Assembly: GCA_020632885.1 (NCBI GenBank)
Contig: JACKEQ010000053.1
Location: 1 to 21,799 of the forward strand
DNA from: Alphaproteobacteria bacterium
Lineage (GTDB): Bacteria; Myxococcota_A; UBA796; GCA-2862545
Direction: 5' to 3'
Length of the DNA: 21,799 bases
The position numbers and the translations under genes are program-made. Of the stretch, positions 8,030-17,600 are shown in pieces. The notes under the pieces were generated by a model, which was not told the origin of the DNA, searched no databases, and saw only the letters and a program-made list of their open reading frames with translations. Position 1 is the stretch's first letter. Each line of letters begins with the position of its first letter.

Positions 8030-8979
8030 TGGGTCACCTCGAAGTTGAGCCAGAGCTCGGGGATGTCGTCAGGGTCGTGGTACACGTAGCCGATCTCGCC
8101 GTTTCCACCGGGCTGATCCTGCACGCCGGTGACGATGTCGCCAGCGTCGATGTAGGAGGCGGGACGGTTGAGCACGTCGCGGTACATGACCGCGGTGTTG
8201 TACTGCGGGTTGGTGTAGGCCTCGCCGTTCTGGCCGAAGCTCTGGTTCTCGTTGCAGGAGCCGAACTCGCCGCTGGCCACCGAGGCGGTGTCCATGAACG
8301 CCCAGATGGTGAAGCCGGTCTCGCCGTCGGGGCTCGTGAAGTACTCCTGCTGCCAGAGCGTGAACTCGGCCTCGTAGTTTCCGTCCTCACGGACGACGAA
8401 GTCGAGGTCCTTGTCGTCGACCACCTCATCGCCGTTGCGGTCGGGCGGGATCCAGCCCAGCTCCGCATCCGTGGTGAGGTCGTACTGGCCCATGCAGATC
8501 TGCCGGAGCTCCTCGCCCGACTCGACGGGGTCACCGTTCAGGTCGACCACCTGCTCGTACTGGTTGACCCAGTCGAGGAGCTCGTCGTAGTTCGTGAAGC
8601 GGTTCGAGGCGACCCGACACTGGAGGGCGGCCAGGCAGGTGTTGCGGAGCTGGCCGATCGTGGTGCCGCCGTAGGGGTACGCGTCGCCCACCGTGCGGGT
8701 GGGGTCGAACACGGGCCCGGTGGCCACGTACGGGTAGCTCGTGGTGACGTCGGCATCGACGGTGCCGCCGTAGAGGCCGAGGTACACAGGGCCGATGGCC
8801 TTGGGCTCCGGGACGTTCGTGGGCACGCCACCAACGGACTGGAGCCGCTCGAGGAGGGTGCTGGGCACGACGACCGTGCCCACCATGTTCTCGACGACGA
8901 TGCCCTCGTCGAAGTGGCAGCCGCTGCCCAGGGAGAGGGCGAGGAGCGCGGAGCCGATGACTGCTCGGGTGCGGGACAT
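8026..8979 (-). CDS. Lipoprotein with a dockerin-like calcium loop, second gene of TonB receptor operon
   Basis: A 317-residue exported protein, family not recognised. The signal peptide is clear: SRTR at residues 2-5, a hydrophobic stretch, then lipobox LGSGC with Cys21. A segment in the middle, DRNGDEVVDDKDLDF, has Asp/Asn spacing like one calcium-binding loop of a type I dockerin or EF-hand; only one such loop is evident, so a true dockerin domain is unlikely. The C-terminal part is rich in aromatic and acidic residues. The start ATG at 8979 has AGGAG eight bases upstream, and that AGGAG overlaps the TAG stop of the receptor gene. The open frame runs further upstream, but that part is antisense shadow over the receptor gene. 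Confidence 0.82.
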   Translation of the reverse strand: MSRTRAVIGSALLALSLGSGCHFDEGIVVENMVGTVVVPSTLLERLQSVGGVPTNVPEPKAIGPVYLGLYGGTVDADVTTSYPYVATGPVFDPTRTVGDAYPYGGTTIGQLRNTCLAALQCRVASNRFTNYDELLDWVNQYEQVVDLNGDPVESGEELRQICMGQYDLTTDAELGWIPPDRNGDEVVDDKDLDFVVREDGNYEAEFTLWQQEYFTSPDGETGFTIWAFMDTASVASGEFGSCNENQSFGQNGEAYTNPQYNTAVMYRDVLNRPASYIDAGDIVTGVQDQPGGNGEIGYVYHDPDDIPELWLNFEVTQ

Positions 8980-8990
8980 GACGTGTGCTC

Positions 8991-11774
8991 CTAGAACTCG
9001 TAGCGGGCGCCGAACATCAGCTGCAGCGGATCCTGGCGGATGAAGCGGACGAAGCGGTTGTTCTGGTAGACCTGGGCGTTGTAGATGTATCCACCGCCCC
9101 GGTTGTTCGTGATGTTCTGGGCCTCGACGGACAGCTGGAGCTGGCCCTTCCGCAGGTCGATGTACTGCTGGAAGCGGATGCCGAGGTCCCAGAAGCCGGG
9201 GTCGTTCGTGTACGTCCGGCGGGCCTGGATGCGGTTGGAGTACCCCTGCTGGGCGGCGCCGTAGTAGAAGCGATCCACCGGGACGCCCGACGCACCGAGG
9301 AAGAAGATCCCGATCTGCTGGGTCCAGGGGTCGGTCGGGAGGTCCCAGATGGCCAGGGCGCGGAACACGTGGTTGCGCACGGTCTGGAGCGGGCCGTAGT
9401 TGTGCTGGACCTGCTGGTCCACCGCGAAGGTACCCGTCAGCGAGCGGTTCGTGGTGCCGAGCGCCTGCTGGAAGGTGTAGGTGACGCGGGCGGCCCAGCG
9501 GTGGCTCAGGACCTTGCGGGCGGCGAGGTCCCACTGGAACACGTCGCGGCGAGCGAGGCTCGGGGTGCGCAGGCGGCCGTAGAGGTTGTTCACGTCGCCG
9601 CGGCGGGAGCCGATGATGCTGTCGCCGTTCTCGGAGTACACGAGGTTGACGTCGTCGAACTCGTAGAGGTTCCGGGTGAACTTGCCGCTCATGGAGCTCG
9701 AGATCGCGACGTCGTTGATCACCTCGCGCTCGAGGGTGAGGATGACCTCGTCCGTGTACGGGTTCCGGAGCTTGTCGTTCGAGATGTTCAGGTTCCGGAC
9801 GGGCGAGTAGCTGTAGTTCTCGTTCCGGCCGTTCGAGTAGTTGTCGAAGTACTCGCCGAAGAACAGCTTGCTGCCGAAGCCCGACGCGCTCGTGAAGCCC
9901 GCGATGCCGAGGGTGCCGCGGTCGTTGAAGCGACCGTAGCCCGTGGCGATCTTGGTCTTCTGGTTGCCCCAGGGGTCCCAGGCCGCGAAGAGGCGCGGGC
10001 CCCAGAGGTTGGCGCGGAGCACCGCCTCACCGAGGTCGTTCCGCATGACCGAGTTGTCGTAGCGGGTGCCGTAGTTGATGGTGAGGTTCTTGACGGGCTT
10101 CCAGCTGTCCTGCAGGAAGAAGTTGTAGATCGAGCCGTTCACCTGGTAGCGGATCGGGGAGGACGTCTCGAGGTAGTAGTAGTTGGCGAACGTGGTGGGG
10201 TCGTACGACGTGGAGTTCACGTCGATGTACAGCAGGTTCCCGTTGTAGCCCTGGAGGTTGCTCTCGCTCGTCTGCTCGGTGCCGATGCCGAACTTGAGGT
10301 CGTGGGTGCCGCCGAGGGGGTCCTTGATGTTCGTGAGCGAGAGCTTCGAGGTGATCTGGAAGCGCTGGCGGGTGCTGAAGTACATCGAGGCGTAGTTCAC
10401 GCTGTCGTAGGCGCCGCCGATGCCGGAGCGGCCGGGCGTGTACCAGTCGATGTACCCCTCCTCCTCACCGGGACGGCACTGGCGGCGGTCCTGGCGGGTG
10501 TCGTGGGTGCAGGGGACGCTGCCGACGCGGATGTTGGACCGCTGGAGGGTCGCCACGGTGTCGAGGGAGGCGTCGGGAGACAGGAACCACTGCCACCGCG
10601 CGTTGCCCACGAAGCCGCCCTGCTCCTGGTTGTCCTGGGCTTCGGCCTTGATGTAGGGCGTGCCCTGCGTGCCGTTCGCGATGGACGCGGGGTCCGTCTG
10701 GAGGCCGAGGGTGAAGCGGTGCTCCGAGGACGGCTGGATGGTGAGCTTGCCGTAGACGTAGTGGCCGTCGTAGTCGCGGCGCTGCGGCGTGCCGGCGTAG
10801 GCGTCGAGGCCGCGCTCGTTCACGTAGGAGAGGATGAAGAACGCCTTGTCGCGCACCACGGGGCCGCTGACGAGGGCGTTGACGAAGAACGACTGGCCGG
10901 TCTGCTCGAAGCCCGAGGGAGCGAGCTGCACGCCGTCGTGGCCCCAGCGCTCGTCCGTGCGGGGACGGAGGTTGCTGTTGGCGTAGTAGACCGAGCTGAT
11001 GAACTGGAGGTTGTTGGACCCCGAGTCGGTCACGACGTTCACCACGCCGCCGATGGACACGCCGTACTCCGGCATGTAGCCGCCGAGGAGGACCTCGATC
11101 TGCTGGATGGCGTCGAAGTTGAAGTTGTTCCCGAAGGTGCCGGTCACGGGGTCCGTGACGTTGGCGCCGTCGATCATGTACGTGTTCTCGTTGGACGCAG
11201 CGCCGCCGATGTTGGGGTTGCCACCGGAGTCCGGCGTGACGCCCGAGGCCATCTGGGTGGCGGACTGGTAGGAGCGGCCCGACGGGATCTTCTGCAGGAA
11301 GTCCTTCGTGAGGACCTCACCGCGGCTCGTCGACTCCGTGTTGATGGCCTTCTCCTTCTCGGTGACGACGATCTCCTCGATGCCGCTCATCTTCATGGTC
11401 ACGCGGGTCGGCGAGCCGATCTTCACGACCACGTTGTTGAGCTTCGACACCTGGAGGGTGTCGTGCTCGGCGGACAGCGCGTAGTCGGTGGAGGGCGGAA
11501 TCGCGGTGAACTTCACCTGCCCCGCCGCACCGGTCACCTGGGTCTGCGAGCCACCGATGAGCGCCGGACCCGAGAGGGTGACGCGGGCGCCGGGGACCTC
11601 GAGATCCGAGTCGTCGAGCACGTCGACGATCAGCGTACCGTCCTGCTGGGCGAGCGCGGGCGACGCCACGAGGAGCGCCACCAGGGCGGCGAAGACCTGC
11701 AGCAGCCGGGCTGTAGCCCCGGCGAGCGGGGCCCCGCGCGCGGAGAGAGGCAGCGTGAGTCGGATACGTCCCAT
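8991..11774 (-). CDS. TonB-dependent receptor with N-terminal carboxypeptidase-regulatory-like domain
   Basis: A 927-residue outer-membrane beta-barrel transporter. Layout: a long signal peptide (cleavage near residue 42 after SPALA); residues ~45-130, a CarboxypepD_reg-like beta domain (GTLIVDVLDDSDLEVPGARV); residues 132-140, EEIVVTEKE, a TonB-box-like segment; residues ~145-250, a plug domain with SGRSYQSATQMASGV and ENTYMIDGANVTDP; and then a barrel of alternating strands ending in FGARYEF, with the terminal Phe expected for BAM-inserted proteins. The architecture matches Oar-like receptors of Myxococcota and relatives, which move large substrates or proteins using TonB energy. Substrate unknown. 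ATG at 11774 has GGGGGA just upstream. Head of a three-gene operon with two lipoproteins. Confidence 0.93.
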   Translation of the reverse strand: MGRIRLTLPLSARGAPLAGATARLLQVFAALVALLVASPALAQQDGTLIVDVLDDSDLEVPGARVTLSGPALIGGSQTQVTGAAGQVKFTAIPPSTDYALSAEHDTLQVSKLNNVVVKIGSPTRVTMKMSGIEEIVVTEKEKAINTESTSRGEVLTKDFLQKIPSGRSYQSATQMASGVTPDSGGNPNIGGAASNENTYMIDGANVTDPVTGTFGNNFNFDAIQQIEVLLGGYMPEYGVSIGGVVNVVTDSGSNNLQFISSVYYANSNLRPRTDERWGHDGVQLAPSGFEQTGQSFFVNALVSGPVVRDKAFFILSYVNERGLDAYAGTPQRRDYDGHYVYGKLTIQPSSEHRFTLGLQTDPASIANGTQGTPYIKAEAQDNQEQGGFVGNARWQWFLSPDASLDTVATLQRSNIRVGSVPCTHDTRQDRRQCRPGEEEGYIDWYTPGRSGIGGAYDSVNYASMYFSTRQRFQITSKLSLTNIKDPLGGTHDLKFGIGTEQTSESNLQGYNGNLLYIDVNSTSYDPTTFANYYYLETSSPIRYQVNGSIYNFFLQDSWKPVKNLTINYGTRYDNSVMRNDLGEAVLRANLWGPRLFAAWDPWGNQKTKIATGYGRFNDRGTLGIAGFTSASGFGSKLFFGEYFDNYSNGRNENYSYSPVRNLNISNDKLRNPYTDEVILTLEREVINDVAISSSMSGKFTRNLYEFDDVNLVYSENGDSIIGSRRGDVNNLYGRLRTPSLARRDVFQWDLAARKVLSHRWAARVTYTFQQALGTTNRSLTGTFAVDQQVQHNYGPLQTVRNHVFRALAIWDLPTDPWTQQIGIFFLGASGVPVDRFYYGAAQQGYSNRIQARRTYTNDPGFWDLGIRFQQYIDLRKGQLQLSVEAQNITNNRGGGYIYNAQVYQNNRFVRFIRQDPLQLMFGARYEF

Positions 11775-11825
11775 GTGTCCCCCGAGCCCTCGAAGAGCTC
11801 TTTGTTCCTGGAGAATCGTGAATTT

Positions 11826-11850
11826 TGCTCCAGGGTGAATACCTGGAGCA
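11826..11850. promoter_or_regulatory. Perfect 9-bp inverted repeat upstream of the TonB receptor gene
   Basis: TGCTCCAGG (11826-11834), a 7-base spacer GTGAATA, then CCTGGAGCA (11842-11850). The arms are exact reverse complements, and the whole element lies 52-76 bases upstream of the receptor start codon. It could be the operator of a dimeric repressor or activator, or a hairpin in the 5' leader of the receptor mRNA. The repressor is not identifiable in the window. Confidence 0.5.
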
Positions 11851-11860
11851 GAACAGCGTA

Positions 11861-11889
11861 GAAGTACAAGACCCGGTGCGCGAAGTCAA
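11861..11889 (-). promoter_or_regulatory. Weak sigma-70-like promoter candidate for the receptor operon
   Basis: On the minus strand, TTGACT (11889-11884) is followed after 17 bases by TACTTC (11866-11861). The -35 match is good and the -10 match is poor. If used, transcription would start around 11855-11850, placing the inverted repeat at the start site or in the first transcribed bases. This is the only such pair I find in the 290-base gap between the divergent receptor and sulfatase-fold genes; the sulfatase side shows no convincing promoter. Confidence 0.25.
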
Positions 11890-12064
11890 CCCGAGGGTCG
11901 GCCGTGCTGGCGGGATGTACGTGCAGTACGTCGTCGAGCGGCGCCGTTAACACGCCCGTCCGGATCCGCCGCCCTCCTCCGATCATCCCCGCCTCCCGGG
12001 GGTCCCGGATTCTCCCGCGGGGACTCCCGTGCAGGGGGTTATGCGGGGTGCGAGGAGGAGGTCG

Positions 12065-14611
12065 ATGATCGGAGGGAGCGTGCCGGGGATCCTGCTGTTG
12101 CTCGGAACCCTGGGTTGTACGGGCGGAACGGAGACCCCCAGCGAGTCGGCCTCCACACCGGAGCGGGCCACCATCCCCTCCCCACACCCGCTCCCCGCGC
12201 CCGTGGACGGAGATCCGCGCGGGATCGCGCTCGCCACCCTCCCCTTCGCGGAGCTCTCCATCCCGCCGGACAGCCGGGGGGGCGCTCCCATCGGGGCCGG
12301 CACGCCCCTGCGCGGCCTGAAGCCGGCGGGAGGCGACGAGAAGACCGGGTTCACCTTCACCGCCCCGAACCCCATCAAGCCGCGCACCCTCTTCTTCTTC
12401 AAGCCGCTGCCGGGTCTCCGCCTCCAGCAGGGCGGGGTGGGCGAGGTGCCCTACCAGTGGAACCCCCGCCGGACCACGCACCTCAACTGGAAGATGACCC
12501 GCGACGAGGTCACGGTGCGCAGCAAGAGCCCGGAGGTCCCGACCGATCTCACGCTCCTGTACCCCCGCTCCGTCGAGCGGGAGCGCGGCATGCACTTCGC
12601 CACCGCCCGTGCGGCCGGGCTCGTCACGGACGAGGCGGACTTCGTGCGCACCGCCGTCCAGGACGGCTGGACCTCCCACGAGGGCCTCCTGCTCCCCGCC
12701 CCCGCCAAGGCGTCCTTCGAGGTCGAGATCCCGGCGTCCGGCGTGCTCACCTTCGCCCCCGGGCTGGCCCGCCCCGAGCTCGCGGACCTCGAGCCCTCGG
12801 ACGGCTGCACCCTGAAGATCACCGTCGACGGCGCCTCGGTCTTCGAGGAGCAGCTCACCGTCGGCCCGTTCGAGGTCGAGCGCCTCGATCTCTCCGCCCA
12901 CGCCGGGAAGAAGGTCGTGCTCGGCTTCGAGAGCCTCCCGGGCGGCACGGCCCTCAACGACTTCTGCTTCGTGGGCGAGCCCGTGCTCTCCGCGGTGAAG
13001 AAGAACCCCCGACGCGTCGTGATGGTGTTCCTCGACACCCTCCGGCCCGACCACATGTCGCTGTACGGCTGGGAGCGGCCCACCACGCCCGGGATCGACG
13101 CGTGGGCGAAGGACGCCGCCGTGTTCGACCAGGCCCGCTCGGTCGCGCCGTGGACCCTGCCGAGCGCCCGCACGGTGGTCACCGGCCGCCATCCCGAGCT
13201 CTACTTCTCCACGAAGAAGCTGCCCGAGCTGCTCGGCGAAGCCGGCTTCGCCACGGGAATGATCGCCGGGAACGTCTACCTCACCGCCAACTTCGGGATG
13301 CAGGAGGGCTGGGACCACCACACGGTCGACCTCTTCCCGCCCGCCGGCGACGTGACCGACCAGGCCCTCGCGTGGCTCGGCGACCACCAGGGTCAGGACG
13401 CCGCCCTGATGGTCCACTACATGACGGCCCACCTGCCCTACAAGGAGCCGGAGCCCTACAAGTCGATGTGGGCGGGCGAGCGGCCCCCGCAGATCCTCCA
13501 CGACAACTTCATCCTGAACCAGGTCCAGACAGCCCTCCGCCAGGGTCTGGACGACAAGGGCAAGCAGTACGTCCGCGACCGCTACGATCAGGTCATCCGC
13601 TGGCTCGACACCGAGGTCGCGCGGCTGCTGTCGGCCCTCGACGAGGACGACGTGGTGGTCGTGTTCTCCGACCACGGCGAGGAGCTCTGGGACCACGCGG
13701 GCTACGAGCACGGCCACACGCTCTACGACGAGCTCCTCCGGGTGCCCCTCGTGATCCGGGGTCCCGGCGTGACCCCGGGTCGCTTCGACACCCCGGTGAG
13801 CCTGCTCGACGTCACGCCCACCGTGCTCGACGTGCTCGGGCTGCCCACCGAAGGCATGGACGGCACCAGCCTCGTGAAGGTCACCACGGGTGACGCCACG
13901 CTGCGCGGCATGCTCGCGGATCGCCCGCAGACCGTGGGCCGCCCGCTCTACGGCCGTGACCGTTGGGGTGTGATCGACGGCACGAAGAAGTACACGACCC
14001 ACGAGGGCCACGAGTCGGTGTTCGACCTCGCAGCCGACCCGGGTGAGCTCCACGACCTCGGCGACGCCGAGGCGCTCGTGGCTCCGCTCCGCGAGGCCAT
14101 GGGCGAGGGCATCGGCACGTCGGCCCCGGTGAGCTGGCGCCTCCTGCCGTCCAACAACGCCACCATGCGGCGCGACGTCACCGTCGTCCTCGACGTGCCT
14201 GGCGGCGTGCGCGCGGCCTTCAAGGGCGGCGATCCCCACCAGCGCACCGGCGTCACCATCGCCTACCCCACCGAGGAGCGGGTGAGCGTCACGTGGCACC
14301 GGGGCGGCGGCGGTCGCGAGGTCTACGTCGTGCCCAACCGGCCCATCGAGGAGGTCACTCCGCTCCTGAAGGGCGAGCTGCACGGCGGGAACCACTTCCC
14401 CTGGACCCCCATGGAGGGCGCGCCGAAGAGCCCGGCCGAGGGGCGCCGCCGGATCGCGCAGCTCGACATCCCCGAGGGTGCCGTCACCATCTACTGGGGC
14501 ATGGCCCCCATCCCGCCCGACGGCAGCGACGAGCTGGACGCGACCGACGACGAGTCGACCGACGCGCTCGAGAAGCTCGGGTACGCCGAGGGCGGGTCCA
14601 CCGACAAGTGA
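12065..14611 (+). CDS. Sulfatase-fold lipoprotein with Thr at the nucleophile position
   Basis: An 848-residue exported protein of the alkaline phosphatase/sulfatase superfamily. Lipobox LGTLGC gives Cys18. Residues ~195-310 look like a beta-sandwich accessory domain (for example VEIPASGVLTFAPG). The hydrolase core follows: VFLDTLRPDH with metal ligand Asp324, PWTLPSAR with Thr364 where sulfatases carry the formylglycine Cys/Ser, and FSDHGEELWDH with Asp536-His537. A further C-terminal beta region ends in LEKLGYAEG, a common tail in this family. Lacking Cys/Ser at 364, it is unlikely to be a formylglycine sulfatase; a Thr nucleophile as in phosphoethanolamine or glycerol-phosphate transferases is possible. 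I prefer the ATG at 12065 because AGGAGG lies six bases upstream; the ATG at 12041 would give a more basic signal peptide (RGARRRS). The TGA overlaps the kinase GTG. Confidence 0.85.
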   Translation: MIGGSVPGILLLLGTLGCTGGTETPSESASTPERATIPSPHPLPAPVDGDPRGIALATLPFAELSIPPDSRGGAPIGAGTPLRGLKPAGGDEKTGFTFTAPNPIKPRTLFFFKPLPGLRLQQGGVGEVPYQWNPRRTTHLNWKMTRDEVTVRSKSPEVPTDLTLLYPRSVERERGMHFATARAAGLVTDEADFVRTAVQDGWTSHEGLLLPAPAKASFEVEIPASGVLTFAPGLARPELADLEPSDGCTLKITVDGASVFEEQLTVGPFEVERLDLSAHAGKKVVLGFESLPGGTALNDFCFVGEPVLSAVKKNPRRVVMVFLDTLRPDHMSLYGWERPTTPGIDAWAKDAAVFDQARSVAPWTLPSARTVVTGRHPELYFSTKKLPELLGEAGFATGMIAGNVYLTANFGMQEGWDHHTVDLFPPAGDVTDQALAWLGDHQGQDAALMVHYMTAHLPYKEPEPYKSMWAGERPPQILHDNFILNQVQTALRQGLDDKGKQYVRDRYDQVIRWLDTEVARLLSALDEDDVVVVFSDHGEELWDHAGYEHGHTLYDELLRVPLVIRGPGVTPGRFDTPVSLLDVTPTVLDVLGLPTEGMDGTSLVKVTTGDATLRGMLADRPQTVGRPLYGRDRWGVIDGTKKYTTHEGHESVFDLAADPGELHDLGDAEALVAPLREAMGEGIGTSAPVSWRLLPSNNATMRRDVTVVLDVPGGVRAAFKGGDPHQRTGVTIAYPTEERVSVTWHRGGGGREVYVVPNRPIEEVTPLLKGELHGGNHFPWTPMEGAPKSPAEGRRRIAQLDIPEGAVTIYWGMAPIPPDGSDELDATDDESTDALEKLGYAEGGSTDK

Positions 14612-17600
14612 GGCTCGGCCCGTTCGAGCTCTTCCAGCCCCTCGCCAGCGGGGGGATGTCCGACGTCTGGAGCGCCTGGCACGTCGCCACGGGCGTCTTC
14701 GCCGCGGTGAAGCTCATCCCGCCCGAGCGCGTGGACGAGCACTCCCGACGGGCCCTCGAGCGCGAGATCCGCACCGCCGCCGCCCTCGATCACCCCGGCA
14801 TCGTCTGGGTCTACGACCAGGGCATCGTGGACGCCGCCACGGCGGCCTCCAGCGAGGGCCAGCTCCTCGAAGGCAGCCCGTTCCTGGTGATGGAGTACGC
14901 GAGCTTCACGCTCCGGAACATGCTGCCGATCACCGAGTGGGGCGAGCTCCGGTCCGTGCTGGCCGGCCTCCTCGATGCCCTCGCCCACGCCCACGCCCGC
15001 GGGGTGATCCACCGCGACATCAAGCCCGGCAACGTGCTCGTCTGCGGGCCCGACGACCTCCGCCCCGGCCTGAAGCTCACCGACTTCGGCATCGCGCACG
15101 CCCTCGACGCCACGGACCCCGTCACCGGCGCCCGGAAGGTCATGGGCACCCCGCGCTACATGGCGCCCGAGCAGGTGGACGGTGACTGGCGCGCGCTGGG
15201 GCCGAGCACCGACCTCTACAGCCTCGGGTGCCTCACCTTCCGCTGCCTGACGGGCCACGGTCCCTTCCGCAGCTCGGGGGCCAAGCTCCTCCTCGACCAC
15301 CTGAAGAAGCCGGCACCTCCCCTGCAGGTCCCCGAGGGCTTCCCCGAGGATCTCGCGAGCTGGACGGCCTGGTTGCTCGAGAAGGACCCCTCGCGCCGCC
15401 CCAGCACGGCCGCCGCGGCCCTCGAGGCGCTCCCGCCCGGGCCGCACCTGCCGCTCAACCCCGCCACACCGCTCGAGGAGCAGCCCACCAAGCCGATGGT
15501 GCCGGTGCCGATGGTCACCCTCCAGGATCGGAAGCGCGCGGCACGCCGGTCGGATCCTCCCCTCCCCGGCCTCCAGCTCCTCCCCGTGCCGGCTCGTTGG
15601 CGCCGTGCCCGCTCGCCGGGAGGGCGCCAGCTCCGCGATGCCGGCCGTGCGCTGATCGGCCTGCGCCAGGTGCCCATGGCGGGACGCACCGCCGAGCGCG
15701 ACCTGATGTGGACCGTGCTGCGCCAGTCCGCCAACCGCGGCGAGCCGCGCGGCATCGCCGTGGTGGGGACCGCCGGCCTCGGGCGGACCCGGCTGATCGA
15801 CTGGTACGCCGAGCGCGCCAGCGAGCTCGGGTGCGCCACCGTGCTCGCCACCCGATGTCGGCCGCGCGCCGACCTCGCCGACGCCCTCCGGCAGACCCTC
15901 CAGAAGCTCTTCCTCACCGCCGACCTACCGCCCCAGGCCCGGGTCCAGCGGGCACGCGACGTCGTCGCGCGCCTCGGGATCGCCCGCTGTCCGATGGTGG
16001 AGCTCGCCCTCGACCCCGCCTCCGACCTCGACGTGGTCACCGCGGGCGTGCACCAGCTCGTAGACAGGCTCAAGGCCCGCGGCCCCGTGCTCCTGACCTT
16101 CGACGATGCCCACAACAGCCCGGAGGCGCTCGAGCTCGCCGAGGAGCTCCTGGAGCTCGAAGGGCCCGTGCTGGTCGTGCTCTCCGCCCAGGAGGAGGCC
16201 CTCGCCGAGGACCCCCTGCTGCGCATCCGGCTCCACGACCTCTGCTCCTTCTCGGTGTCCCTCGAGCCCCTGGAGGGCAGCGACTGGACCGACCTCGTGG
16301 GGTCCGTGCTGCCCCTCACGCCGACCCTGGCGGCCACCGTCGCCCAGCGCTCCCAGGGCAACCCCCGGTTCGCCATCGAGCTCCTGACGGACTGGGTGCA
16401 GCGGGACGTGCTCGTGCCCACCAAGGACGGGTTCGAGGCGCCCGCCGATCTCGAGCTCCCCGCGAGCATGCGGGCCATCTGGTCGAGCCGCGTGCGCCAC
16501 GTGCTCGCGGACCTGCCCCCCGAGGCCGAGCTCTGTCTGGAGCTCTCCGCCACCCTCGGCATGGAGGTCGACTTTCGCGACCTCCGCGCGCTCCTGCCGG
16601 ACCAGGAGCCCATCTGGCAGGCCCTCGTCACGCGGCTGGGGCTCTCGCGGCTCACGGCCACGACCGCGTCCGGGTTCGCCTTCTCGCACCCCGCCCTGCG
16701 CGAGGTGGTGCTCGCGCGCGCCGAGCGTGCAGGCCGGGCGGTGAGCCACCACCGCCGCATCGCCGTGCACCTCGCGGACGCCACGGATCCTCCGTCCATC
16801 CGGCGGCGCGGGAGGCACCTCGCGGCGGCCGGGGATCGGGAGGCCGCGTTCGGCGACCTGTTCCTGGCAGCCCACCAGGCGCGCACGGGTATCGGCATCG
16901 GTCCGGCTCTCGTGTTGATCGACGAGGCCGAGCGCCTCCTCGACCCGGAGGAGCCCCGACGGGCGGAGCTCCTGTCGTTCCGGGCGCGCACCCTGTCGAC
17001 CGGGAGGTCCTACGAGGCGGCGCGCAGCGCGGCACGGGAGGCTCTTGCGCTGGCCGAGCGGCACGGGTGGACCCACGAGATCGGCCGCGCCACCGTGCAG
17101 ATCGGGGTCTGCGCGTTCCATGCCGCCGAGCCCGCCCAGGCCAGGCGGGCCTTCGAGAAGGCGCTCGACCTCCTCGGGGAGGGCGGCGACCCCACGTCCC
17201 GCGGCATCGCGGCGAGCCACCTCGGCTGGCTGCACATCGGCGACGACAACCTCCCGGCTGCCCTGGCGGCGTTCGTGATCGCCGAGCGCGCGTACGGAGC
17301 GGCCGGCACGCGGGACGGCGACATCGCCCGGCTCATGGTGCTCGCCGACCGCGCGAACTTCCTGGACGACCTCGACGCGTACGCCGACGCCCTCGAGGAG
17401 GCCTGGAAGCTCGCCTTCGACCCCCCGCAGCTCATGCTGCAGCTGCACCTGCTCGAGCGCCGGGCGTTCCACGCCACCCGGACGGGCGACTTCGCCAGGG
17501 CGCGCACGCTGTGCGAGGAGATGCTCGAGGTCGCCCACACGCTGTCGGCCGGGGCCACCTCGCGCCTCAAGCTCCTCTACGGCCACGTCGCCGTCGAGCT

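Noticed and set aside
8985..11861. 958-codon plus-strand frame over the TonB receptor
   Set aside because: Val/Asp/Arg-rich antisense shadow; the receptor on the minus strand has clear signal, plug and barrel features.
11940..11995. Minus-strand reading GGRRIRTG, a phrase often seen when antisense of a tRNA is translated
   Set aside because: The DNA here cannot be folded by eye into a cloverleaf and lacks a T-loop GGTTCRA sequence, so no tRNA is called.
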